Assembly (NCBI GenBank): GCA_002794735.1 | Contig: NBAZ01000002.1 | Span: 1,674,001 to 1,738,000 of the forward strand | Direction of reading: 5' to 3' | Source: Pyrrhoderma lamaoense | Taxonomy: Eukaryota > Basidiomycota > Agaricomycetes > Hymenochaetales > Hymenochaetaceae | DNA: 64,000 bases | Shown here: in pieces, positions 36,701 through 48,132 of the stretch | Layout of the letters: every line of letters starts with the position of its first letter | Position numbering within the stretch: the first letter of the stretch is position 1 | Translations under genes and position numbers: made by a program | The notes under the pieces: generated by a model | What the model was told of the DNA's origin: nothing | Database searches by the model: none | Seen by the model: the letters and a program-made list of their open reading frames with translations, nothing else

Positions 36701-39373
36701 TACTCCTTTCAGTGAGGTGTCTTATCCAAACGGCAAACGACCTTTACACTTTGCACTGGATGCATTGGCTTTTGCCCAGGCTTACCACAGAGGAGCTTAT
36801 AGGGATTCTTGGACATCTGTTGGGGGTACTGGTATAGATATTCAACGCCGACCTTCACCTGAAATATCACCTAATATCCCAGTACATCGTGGGGAAAAGG
36901 TTATAGAGGGCGTAACTGCCGAAGAAGTGGCTTCTGTTATCTTCAGTTATGATTGTCGAAAGAAATGGGACGATAGATTCGACTCTGTCACGATACTCGA
37001 AGAGTATGGAGGTGACTGTCATACCGCCTTCATGTCCACTAAGAGCGGCTTTCCGTTCAGAGACCGAGGTCTGTTCATCGCTTCCTTCATAGCTAGAGAA
37101 ACCGGAAACCCTTCAGCAGATCAGACATCGTTGGGGAATGCTACCACACAGAGCCCATCTGGTATATCTAATGCTATCTATTGCGTATCAGCATCTTACA
37201 ATCCCGATTCTGCAAGTTCTTTCTCTGCTTCAAAGTATAATCCCTATACTCTACCGATAGGCCGTGTCTTCCTTGATGTATGGATTGTACAAACACTTGA
37301 TCCTTACACAGCGGAGAATTATACGATCCCGTCTGCGAAATGCACTCGATTAGCAGCTATTGACCTTGCTGGTTCTGTCCCCCTTGCCTTTAACTCGATC
37401 GTAAATGCATCATTGCCGCGTACAGTTCTTGCGGTAGAGTCTTTCATGAAAGGTGTGACACCGTTCCCCGAGCTTCGCATGCCTTCTGCTGGGCTTCAGC
37501 TAGAGAGGCCTATGACCGAGTTGACCGAATATACATGGACTCTTCGCAGAGACAAGGAAGTATGCAGCTTACTGAATAGTAAACTCGATCTGGAGACGAA
37601 GTCTTTCAATGCGAATATTCTTGTTACTTTCAATAAGCTTCAAATTGATCTTCCTTCTAGTCCGTCATCAGACGAAGGAGATCGTACAATATCGCCCTCT
37701 TCTCAAGTGGCTTTTAGACAAGGTCGTCCAGGTATACCCTCTCGTCCAAGCTCTCCGGAACTGATAAAGCGTCCTCGTGCGGACAGTGCTACTTCTCCTA
37801 GCCCTTCTCGGAGACACAGAAAAAGCCTATCAACAATTATGACACCTTCTGGCTCTCTAGCAATCAGATCTCAATCTAGGGAGATACGATCCTCGTCGTC
37901 TGCGTTTTCTATTGGCCGTGATTACAAAGCATTTAGTCCCACAGATTTCGTTGTAGCAGAAATAGTAGTGGACATGCGCACCTATCCTGACGGGTATGAA
38001 GTACAGATCTCATCTCAATTCGAACCGCAAAGTAATTCTACCGGGTTACTCCAACTATCTCATATAACCTCGGAGTTTGTTTCTGTGGGTGATGGTAAAG
38101 CGTTGCCAGTTAATTCAAGTGTTCACATGCTCCCGCCTTCACCACTCTATACATCGGGGAATGGTGCTGATACACCAGTTCGGCATCTTGTTCGATTCAC
38201 GTTACCAACGGCGCAGTATGAAATGCCGAATGTTGAAGATCCGTTGACAGGTGAGATCCGTAGTGCCCCAGAGAAGCCCCAATGGTATAAGGATCTAGAG
38301 GGGAATATGAAGCGCGCACTAGTTCATATTGGTATTCGGTCTTTGTCCGTGGATAGGCAAAAGAAGGGAAAGAAGGTTGTTTTAGTTGATGGCGTATCAG
38401 TAACGATCGGCAGCGAGAAGGATGGTCACAAACTATTAACAAATGAGGACCCTACTGTGGCCACATTAAAGAGGTTCGTCTCCTGACTCAAAGTTTATCT
38501 GATTGGTCTGACATATATCGTACTATAAAGATCTCGACCACAAGAGGGCAAGAGCATTCTTGAACTACCAAGGCAATTGACCATACCATTAGCTATTGAC
38601 GATTCACTCCTAGAACCGAATGCTGCGAATCCGTACTCAAAAGAGTGTTCTCCCTCTCAAACTCCGGTAGAATCTGTTGAACCTCGTGCAAATGGAGATG
38701 ACAGCGACTTGGGTGCAATATCAGAAGTAAGCCTATTTTGGTACTTTTTAATATGATTAATTGACGGTTGCTCTACTCGATTTAGTCCCCGACTCAACTA
38801 ACTCCTGCAGAAGAGAAACAACTGTCGTTAGCTTCTGACACTAACCGCAGTGTTTTCGGTCTCTTTTCAGCATATCAAAACCCGCTGTCTTTGCTGAAGT
38901 TTGGATCTGGATCTGGTACAAGCACGTCTGGCACTTCAACTCCAACTCTCCCCATACCAAGAGCCCCAGGGGCCTATCCTTCTCCCGCAATAACTCCTCC
39001 TCCAGAACGCAACGATACTTCAAAGGTTATCCCCCAGTCTTCACCTTTACCGAACTTGGCTTCTGCTGTCACTAGTGCCTCAGCATTGGCAGTAGTTCGA
39101 TCTGCTACGGCTCCCCGTTTTTCTATATCAACTCTGATGGCTGCAGTTATCATTGCGTTTTTATTAGGTTCATTCCTCCGCTCTTTATTGTCGCCCGCGG
39201 ATTTCATCTATGTTGTGACGGACTTATCTGATGTACCGGACGGTGTTACTCGCGCACCAGGTGGAGGGCTCGGCGTAGTTGAACCTGGCTGGCGTGAAAT
39301 AAAACGTCTAGTTGAGTTGAAATATATTGTGGGTGGATGGGATTTTCAGATTGCTGTCGTCAGGCGGCATTAA
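33704..39373 (+). CDS. large protein with three START-like domains and a C-terminal transmembrane segment
   Basis: START domains are helix-grip pockets that bind lipids or sterols. Exons: 33704-33717, 33774-34205, 34267-34406, 34459-38473, 38531-38726, 38786-39373; phases close exactly to 1794 residues. START-1 (about 85-340): QEWDPAVESARILEMYDPST, NPRDAILISRTFYD, TCFWQHDLK. START-2 (about 472-686): YWDRQFDDATLLEDV, WPVTGRDAVVLK, EQSDPKGWSGKATVPQ. START-3 (about 959-1195): KKWDDRFDSVTILEEYGGD, FPFRDRGLFIASFIAR. Ser-rich linkers follow. One transmembrane helix (about 1713-1733, MAAVIIAFLLGSFL) is followed by about 60 residues. Lipid transfer or sensing at a membrane contact is inference. An ATG at 33693 spliced to the same second exon is an alternative start. 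Confidence 0.8.
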
Positions 39374-39983
39374 TTTGGGCACTGCGGGGCTTCTGTACTA
39401 ATGATTTTTTTAAATCTTTTTTTTCTTTATTTTTTTTTTCTTTTTATCCCCACTTTTCTCACTGCATTACAAGTCATTATATCTGTCACAAGTCTGTATG
39501 TATCATTGGCACACTTCACTCCGAGTTTACAATCCATTGCATTGCATGTACCGCCTGTCCATCTGTAAGTACTTCTTTTCCATTTTCCCATTTTCTTCTT
39601 TTACTTTTGGTCTATTACTCAGCGTAATCGTAATCAAATACATGTCGTGTAATCATATTCAAGTCAATGTTTCGAATTTAAGCATTAGTGTCCGTCGCTT
39701 CCATAAGTGTGAAAAAATATCCTCGCGTAGTTAATCTTTATTGAGGCTTCTATCCTTATTTGTGTGTCTCACACTCCTTGTAATTCCGTTTTTTCTTTCC
39801 TCTCTTCCTTCATCCCTCTTCTCCAATACGAACACGTTCTTCGTTGAGTCCGTTTGTGAACCCCGCGACTGTGGTTAGTGGCGTTTTCGTGCTTTAGTCA
39901 AGCTCTCGGCACGTCCACGTTGGGCACATTTCTTCAAACTAGTCGCTTAAAGATCGCTCCCGAAGTACTCACACATCTAGTAC

Positions 39984-42843
39984 ATGGCTCAAGCGCTTTA
40001 TGATGGACATCCTTTGGACGAGTACTTGAAGGGTGAGCTAATGCATATGGCTACTATTTGAGAGACATAGTTAAATATGCTATTTATTTCATATATTAAG
40101 AGTCTGGTGATAAGCGTGAACGCCTTCCTGGGAGTTTCTCAGACAGTTCTGACGAGGACCTGGACGATATGAACTCAACCCCATGTGTAGATATAAACCT
40201 TCCAACATCATCTTTAATAGGTACTCTTGAGGTATGTGGTGTCGTTTTACCCTCAATATGAGCGCATTTTTCTCTAAAGCTTTGCTGGCACTATAGGCAC
40301 TGAGACATTGGTCTAGTACCCTCCGAAACATACTCCCTTCTCCTCTTGACGACTTCGCTGAACGATTTAAATATGACTTGATATCTTCTAACTTACTTTC
40401 AACTTCTGTCACTCCCTCGCCTATTTCTACCCAGCCTCGTACACGCCTTCCATCTCCGCATCGTCCATTTCCTGGTGAATTGAGTACACCTCAACAGGAT
40501 GCCGCCGTTAAAAGTGAACAAGAGCTCAAGACATTCTCTAGCGCATTTGTATTTATGGGAATGGCGGCTCTCTTAAATCAATATCGCGTTGCCGCTGCTC
40601 TAGCTCTCATTACTTCGATTTCGTTTGCTAAAGCTCCTGGATCCTCTGCATTGAAACATAGCCCCGTTCCTCAAATGTTTGAATCTTTGGAGGGCCTCAA
40701 AACTGCTGGTACAGCTTGGGATACAGCCGTAAACGACGCGATTTCTATAATTGAAAGGGAGGAGCGCAGGTGAGTATCTTATCTACTTCCTCGTTGTGTA
40801 CATGCTCATTGCTTCTTCTTGAAGTGTGTATTATACCCCATCGGCTTCGATGCCTTCCACTTCCACCTCCGCACTTCGGATTTCTCTTCACTCCACATTG
40901 CTAACGACTCAAAATCAGTGTGATAATGTACGCCCACTCCTTGCTGCTTTGGCCTCACCAGAGGAACTAGCTCAGTTATCTGAGATGTACGCTCCTTCAA
41001 CACCTGTAAAACCTTCATATACTCTTCAACCTGGTCTTTCGCCTAGGCGAAGCCGAAAAAATTCAACTTTCTCTGAGACTGATGTTGATTCACCACGGTC
41101 CAGCAAGTTCGATACGGACAAACGGCAAACATGGAGTGGATATAATCTTTCTCCTACAGCAAGTAATCGGACCTCACTTGCTATCAAAAAGAGGGATCGC
41201 AGAAGATCTGATATGTTCACTCTAATGAACAATCCAGCTCGCTCTTCCTCTCCGACCCTCAAACCCCCTCATTCTCCCTCTTTAGCCCAAGTGATGGAAG
41301 CTGATGAAGACCAAGACCAGCCCGAAGATCAAGGATTAGAAATCCCAATTTCAGAGCGTGACCTATCCCAGGATGTTTTTGGAACAGCTGCATTGTACTT
41401 GCGTCGGCGGCGTAGAGCAAGTGGTGCTGAGGTATTTGGCATAACTCCTTCTCGATCTGTCCCTTCACTGCGTGATTCTGTTAGTTTTTCCCAAAGTAAT
41501 TCTTTGTCATCCAATCGCTTCACTTCCCTTTCTACAACTCGACATTCTCTTTCCTTATCCGCTCTTCATCACGCTCTCCACGGGGCTCTTGCCTCACGAC
41601 GATATGCATGCGCCCATCTCCTAGCGCTCCGATTCAGGGAAGATGCAGAAGATGATACTTACTGGGAGAATGTAAGGAGCGTTACAGCTTTACTGACGTC
41701 AACCCTTGAGGATGCTGCTTCGAGATTAAATGAAGCACTGCTCGAAGCAGAACAGCTTAGCAGACAAGAGGGCCAGCCGACCCCAGAAAGCAGTCCTGAT
41801 ATCAGTCCAGTTGTTACTCTGAACAAAGATATCGTCCAGTCGGATACACTCTTCTCTGACACCGAACTCCCTAAAACTCCTATACGTTCAACAGCAAAAC
41901 CTTCAGAAATATTGGACATGCAACTACCAATTACACCGTTGACACCTTCGTTCGCTCCTATGTCTTCGGGGTATCACGGTTCGCTTCTCATGTTGATGCA
42001 ATAGCCTCATCATTGAACGATGCAAAGGAACAAATGTTGGACTGTGTTGAGGAACTGCGAAAGGACGTGTGTTTGGGTGAGAATCGGGATGCTAAGGAAG
42101 CTGAACTTGCGGAGCAATCTATTCTTGAATCATATGATAGAATGCGACGAGAACTTGGACTTGCTCTTCGTGAATGTGAACGAGGAAAAGCAGCTCTCGT
42201 AGACTTTTTTGATACACGAAGAAGACAGAATCAACCTCCAACTGATATATCCGATGACGACGAACGAAACAATCTCCCATACACCGGGCGGGTTCGGAAA
42301 CACACAGAGAGTGGTAGCTCAAAAAACTCTGGTGATATCGGACCGTTCACACCAGAGGAAGGAAGTCCTGTGATCCCAACGTTCCCTAGTCTTGCTTCTC
42401 TGGAGTCCTCACCGCATCGGGAGCGTGAAAACGATGACGCTACTGAACATCTCTTACTTTCAGCAACCTCAGAGCACCTCCCTGCCCCTGGCTTTGAGCA
42501 AGTGTTTGAAAGTGAGGCTGCAGTTGCAGCGTCCTTTACTCGTGAGCGTTCAAAACTGTCACGAGAGGAAAGAATTAAGATCATGAGGGCAAAGCGCGAG
42601 AGTATGACAGGACGAGGTCTCGCAGCGCAATTGGAGAATGATGAAGATGAAAATCAAGGTCGTCCAGGCTGGGGTCCTGGCACAGATGTAGTTGAAGAGT
42701 TGAAAGACGTCATCTGGAAAGTCGGCGAGCGACGACGGAAGATGAGAGAGTCAGTTTCTACACCTACTCGTATACCCGGAATACCTATCTCGAATGCTTC
42801 GTCAAGATCAGATGACTACGACACTAGTCTATGTACATCATAG
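39984..42843 (+). CDS. vezatin/Inp2-like myosin-binding membrane protein (putative)
   Basis: Exons 39984-40032, 40101-40231, 40297-40769 and 40825-42843 give about 890 residues once a missing G in the 41968-41971 run is restored; beyond it the frame continues SRFASHVDAIASSLNDAKEQ. A membrane segment lies near 142-170 (AFVFMGMAALLNQYRVAAAL). Blocks ERFKYDLISSNLLSTS and NVRPLLAALASPEELAQLSE match my memory of the fungal Vezatin/Inp2 family, which tethers class V myosin to organelles such as peroxisomes for inheritance. The rest is Ser/Pro-rich, with charged coils in the last third. The function is inferred from family resemblance. It starts 610 bp after the START gene in the same direction. Confidence 0.55.
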
Positions 42844-43320
42844 GCATCATAGGTTTACTTATTTTACTCGATTATTATTCTCTTGGTTATTCTTAACCTT
42901 TCTCTCTTTCCCATTTGTAACATACGGATTCATCACACTTTCTAACTTCGATTAGTATCACATTCAACGCTCCACAGCTATAATCTCCATTCATTTTTGT
43001 TCCAGTCGGAAAGGACTCATGAAATTATATAACTACTTTATTGTTGTCTAAAGCTAACTTCATTGCGCACGTCTCATACTACTAGACATTTGTCTGTAGT
43101 CATACAATATGTCAGAAATAAAAAAATTGTTAAACAAGGATTTCTGTTGAACGATGGAATGAATACATCCAAACAATTGTACACCACGATAATAACTGTC
43201 GTACATTGTACTATACAAGGCAATAGGCTAAGCTTACCCGTGATTTCCTGGGTTACGTAAGGTACTACAGTGGCACGATCTAGACACTCAGTGCCCACAT
43301 CCGGCTCTTAGTTATCGACC
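42844..43320. other. short intergenic region
   Basis: 0.48 kb between the vezatin-like gene and CRIPT. It probably contains the 3' UTR of the former and the promoter of the latter; I see no distinct element. Confidence 0.4.
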
Positions 43321-43960
43321 ATGGTCTGTAAGAAGTGTGAAAAGGTATGCATCCCAGTCTGCCTAGTATCTAGCTTAGACACTGAGCTCCTGACTAAAAA
43401 CTATCTACAGAAACTATCCAAGGTTGCTGCACCTGATCCCTTCACAGCGTCTTCGGACAGCATTAAAGCGGGCACACGTAGGGTCGGTGAAAACAAGCTC
43501 TCTAAGAAAGGAAGGTTCTCGGTATGTATAACTTCTAGTTCATGCTATTTATCCTACAGAACTTCATTTTCTGGCCTCATTCACTTTGCTGTATCAGGAG
43601 AAGTAGTAACTGACTATGAACTTCCATCCCTAGCCATATCAGAGTAAATGCAAGGAATGTAAGCAACCCACGACTCAGAACTCTGCGAAGTATTGTCACG
43701 GTATGTCTCTTATCTTGAAATGTATATTTATTCAGTTCTCACTATTTCTCAACTCCTTTGTCCCTACCGATGTATGGTGTGAAACTTCGTACCTTCTGGC
43801 ATCAACACATGTTCTTCACCTGCCCGTTTGCCCCGAATTCCTACTCGTGTACATCAATTGTTATGTTACTATCATAGGTTGCGCCTTTAGGAAAGGTGCC
43901 TGTGCAATATGTGGGAAAGCAATTCTCGACACGAGTTCGTATGCCATGTCAAGCAAGTGA
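43321..43960 (+). CDS. CRIPT: CRIPT (cysteine-rich PDZ-binding protein) homologue
   Basis: Small zinc-binding protein; CRIPT homologues are reported as spliceosome-associated. Four exons (43321-43344, 43411-43521, 43634-43700, 43878-43960) join in phase to 94 residues, against about 101 in human. Conserved Cys pairs: MVCKKCEKK at the start, KCKECK, YCHGCAFRKG and CAICGKAILDTSSY near the end. The basic block NKLSKKGRFSPY precedes the second Cys pair. The C-terminus ends AMSSK rather than the PDZ ligand of animals, so PDZ binding is not implied. Identification is firm; the fungal role is inferred. Confidence 0.93.
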
Positions 43961-45984
43961 AAGTCCCTAAGACGGAGCTGCTTACGCTCACATATACCAC
44001 TCTTGGCCTCAACCCCGCTGATCCCTGTGCCCCACTAAGCTCGTATTGGAGACAAGTTGACAGGGTAGATACGGGACTCGTGCAAGTGAGACAGGCTCCT
44101 GAGCGCCGGTGGAGATCTATGATCTGCTGCCTTTAGGCCGTGGTCGGCTTGTGTTGGGTTGGTGGTTCGTACCCACTTCTTTGATGCCTTCCTGCAGGAT
44201 TATTCCATTTGTCTTCGGGTCTCCCATATCTATTCTCCCACTATTTATATACTTTTTTATGTATTAAGATACAGTCATCTTTGAGAGAATGCCAATCTAG
44301 GACTTCCGGTTTATTCCTGGACACTATCTTTTTCCTCGTGAATGATATTGATGCAGACAGTCGTAGTCTATGTCATATATGTATACAAGTAATGACTATT
44401 TTAAGCTAGAGCAAGTTGTAGCTATCACTAATCAATTCTAAATGATAAATAACCTTAGGTGAATGAAGTTAAGCTCTGGTAACCTATGGCCACATACAGC
44501 CTTGTAAATCTTAACTTGGATCCTTATAATAACTTGAATTTGTCCTGGACCTGTATATCTTCGTAGACTCGCACCATCCGACGACAGAACTCAAAGGGTT
44601 TTCGGGGATATACGATGGAAGCTTTTTTTGTAGTCCTCGCTTCAGGCTTGAAGTTTGGTTGCTTTACGACAAGTACTGTCCATATGTCATTCTCCTCTTA
44701 GAAAGTCTGTATCTTTTTGTGTCTTATATCGGACTACTCGTCTTGGTACAAAGCAGTGGAAATTTATCCCCGCTCCTAAGAAAACCTGGGCTTCCTGAAA
44801 TCTTGTCAGGTACCAAGTTCGCTGTGAAATAACTAATAACTCGCGTACTTTATATGTTCTCATTTTTTTTTTCGAAGGAGGAAGATACTAGATCATCTTG
44901 GGACCTAGAACCGCTAATCATGGCTTATATGAGGTTGTTGAGAAGGGGACTCGGTCCCAAAAAAGGCCGGCTGGACCAGACCACAGACGGCCTCTAAAGA
45001 TTTTTAAAAAAAGGGAAAAAAGTGAGGAGACTGCGCTCAGTCGAAGTGTGAAATAAACATCTTAACAGATACCCCCTAAACATTTGATCTATGAAAAGAA
45101 GACACCGATTGGAGCAAGCAGTGTGAAAATTATGAACTAATAAGAAGGGGTTTACAAAAAGAAAAGAAAAGAAAAGAAAAAAAACATATTGCCTGTATAG
45201 CCTCATCTAACTGCGGTCAAGGAACCCGAACTAAAACTGCTCATGTATTATTATTTTACTCCCATGAGAAATCATACACGTGCCGACCATAGTAAAAGCA
45301 CATTTTCCCTCTAGTAGTGTAGTGTGGTAGAAGCAAGTATTAAACAAAACAAACCACGCTGTAAAGTGTACTTGCTCCAAAAAGTGCATTGACAATGTTT
45401 ACAAGGTGAAACAAGCAGCGGGCAGTACATAGCAACGAGTTAATAAATTAACAATGTAGATTCGATAAAGTTCTATAGACCAAGACAATAGTAATAATTT
45501 ATCTCCATGGTCGTTCATATGCAGTCCTTTTGCCCCGTCTTAAACCAGACATCTAGTGTCTCAAAAATATGGAAAACAATTTGATATAAAATCTTGAAAT
45601 AGACATACTTTTTGTTCCGTTGACAGAACTGAAACTGAAAATAGAACTCATCAAAGAAACAACGTCCGAATTTAGTAACAGGGTGGCTCCGGGCTCTCGG
45701 CAACTGCATGTGTGTACAAGGGACCAGATTCCGTAGAAAGAAGGGAAGGCACGCGATGAGGCCCAAGATACAAATTCATTCATAAAAGGTCTTCTCGCCA
45801 TATTCTACTCCTTACTCACCTCTTCTCGGAACGCCAAAGGCGCCTGCCATTCCCTTTCTTCTCTTTTTTGCTTTTATACCGGCCTCTTCTCTCTCTCCTC
45901 AACCACTTACTTCCCATCCAAAACCCTGCCTCCATCTCCTTCTGCTAGACAGAACTTAGATCCCATATTTTTTTTTAGTTTACC
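43961..45984. other. 2-kb intergenic region with an AAAAG repeat
   Basis: No recognisable gene or RNA between CRIPT and the GH16 gene. A short AAAAG pentanucleotide repeat lies at about 45156-45184. The 150 bp before 45985 are C/T-rich with a TTTTATACC element near 45872 and probably form the GH16 promoter. Confidence 0.45.
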
Positions 45985-47428
45985 ATGAAGCTTACAGCTG
46001 CTCTCGCCGCCCTCCCTCTTGTTGCTCTTTCAGTCAGTGGTAGACAGGTCCACTCACGTAGACTCGCAGCACATAAGAACAGGTTTCAACATCGTCGTTC
46101 CACCAACTATACCCTTGTAGAGAAACACCAAGGAGATACCTTCTTTGAGTAAGTTTTCCAAACCGCTCGAACCACCCAAACCACACATGTTATCAATCAA
46201 GCACTCACTTTGATCTTTTTATTCTTCATTTCGTGTAGTAACTACAACTTCTTCTCCGAGGCCGACCCAACCAATGGCATGGTTAATTACCTCACCAAGG
46301 ATGAGGCGACCTCGAAGGGTCTTGCTTATGTTCAAGATGATGGAACAACTGTTATGACTGTTGACAGCAACTCAACCCTTAGCTCTGGAGCTTACCGTGA
46401 CTCAGTACGAGTTTCGTCAAGAACACTTTCTCGAATGGTCTTGTAATTGCCGATATCTGGGCAATGCCTCATGGATGTTCAGTATGGCCCGCGTTTTGGA
46501 TGGTCGGTCCAAACTGGCCAGACGATGGAGAAATTGATATCCTTGAGGGTGTCAACGGTGAGTTCTCCTTTACATTTACCCCTTCTCTCGCTCTCTTTCT
46601 CCTCATTCCACAAAGAAAACTCGAGAAATTTTTTCTTCTTCCTTGTTCTTCGCGTTTCTTCCTTGTGTTAGCGGTGCAGTGGTGCATATGCGTTCCAACG
46701 CCGTGAAATTTGAAAATAAACCTTGGCGCAGCATTCATAAAGGCTTCCGGTTGCTATACCGTAGCTGTGACAAATAATTTCACACGCCCCCGCTAAATAC
46801 CGCATAGATTCTATGAGCAAATAATGATTAAATTATAACAACGGATACTAATTATCAAATTTTCTTCCGGTTCTTTCTCTCCGCAGAATTGACAAACAAC
46901 CAATATACTCTCCATACGGCTTCAGGGTGCACTCTCGATCAGGATCCTACTGTATCAACAGTGAACGAGACTACTGGAAAGATCGAGGCATTTGCAGCAA
47001 ACATCTTTGGTACAACATGCGAAAGTAGTGCGGGTTCCAACTCTGGGTGCGGCTTCACTGATACGAGTACAACATCATATGGTCACGGATTCAATATGAT
47101 TGCTGGTGGAGTGCTCGCAACGCTGATCGACGACAGCGGTATTTCTATTTACCGCTTCGAACGAGGTTCCATCCCTTCAGACATTGAAGCAGGCACCCCC
47201 GATCCATCCAGCTGGGGTGTCCCTCAAGCATTGTGGAGCTCATCCACCTGCGACATCTCCTCCCACTTCACTGACCTGTCCATCGTCTGGGACATCACTC
47301 TCTGCGGTGGCTGGGCTGGCGATGCGTTCTCCAACACTTGCTCGGGCACATGTTCAGATGCTGTTGCGGACCCTGAGAACTTCACCGTTGCCAAATGGAA
47401 GATCAACTATGTTGCCGTTTATCAGTAA
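45985..47428 (+). CDS. secreted GH16 endo-beta-1,3(4)-glucanase-like enzyme
   Basis: Hydrolyses or remodels beta-glucan outside the cell. Exons 45985-46148, 46239-46557 and 46887-47428 give about 341 residues after adding one A in the 46419-46420 pair (VSSKNTFSNG is then read through). The N-terminus is a signal peptide ([17 protein letters not shown]) with dibasic sites just downstream. The catalytic motif DGEIDILEG carries the GH16 nucleophile and acid/base Glu (ExDxxE), preceded by [18 protein letters not shown]. Several Cys in the C-terminal half suggest disulfides. It ends at VAVYQ without a GPI tail. Intron 2 is 329 nt, longer than most here. This fits the fungal laminarinase-like GH16 group; substrate preference is not decidable. 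Confidence 0.92.
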
Positions 47429-48132
47429 ATGTGGATGGCACGCAGTTTTTCTTTTTTTTCAGTACACGAAGTCTCAATACTCCCCTCCTATAAATGGTAA
47501 ACAAATGGGATCCCCCCTCCTCCCTCTCTCTCCTATCAGATATTAAAGCAGAAAAGAATCATGGAATTTCATTAATTTCCCTCAACACACGTTTAAATGT
47601 CGTTCATTTTTGTCTTCACATCACCCGGGTAGACCCCCCAAACTCTCTTTACGATAGGCTAGGCTGCTTGTCTCGACGGCAACTTCTCTCCCTTTCCAAT
47701 CCCTTATCCTGGTTTTACTATTTTCATCGGGTCTTTCCAACATCATATACTCCCCATCCCAATCATCCAGGATGGGCTCCTATAATCTGGTTATTATTAC
47801 TTATTACTCCGCTGGCACGCAAATTTTACTTTGTCTTTACACCTCTTTCTCTTTCTTCTTTTCTCTCTTGGTGTTAAGTTGCTGGCTTCATCTTCAATTA
47901 CGAAATAGAAATGGATTTGTTTGTATACACTATACCTTTCACCCCCTTTTATAGTGCGAATCGGTTTTTTTTTTCATTCATATTCCAAGAAACACGTTTC
48001 TATGTTAAGTGTCTTCTAGTGGAGAAAACATTACACCGAAACTATTGAGAACAATTGAACTGAACCACTTAAGTATTAATACATAAGATGCGACTGCCGT
48101 ACTATTATTAAATACCCCCATCTTCAAAATCT
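47429..48132. other. intergenic region between convergent GH16 and OPT genes
   Basis: 0.7 kb holding the two 3' flanks. T-rich runs occur near 47450-47460 and 47965-47976. No coding potential seen. Confidence 0.45.

Noticed and set aside
44930..44962. GGGGACTCGGTCCC hairpin-like sequence as a tRNA or terminator
   Set aside because: Stem is too short and no A/B box or cloverleaf can be formed around it.
46447..46671. Independent short gene or pseudogene inside the GH16 locus
   Set aside because: It is out-of-frame sequence after the missing A at 46419-46420; in the corrected frame the region encodes the GH16 catalytic motif.
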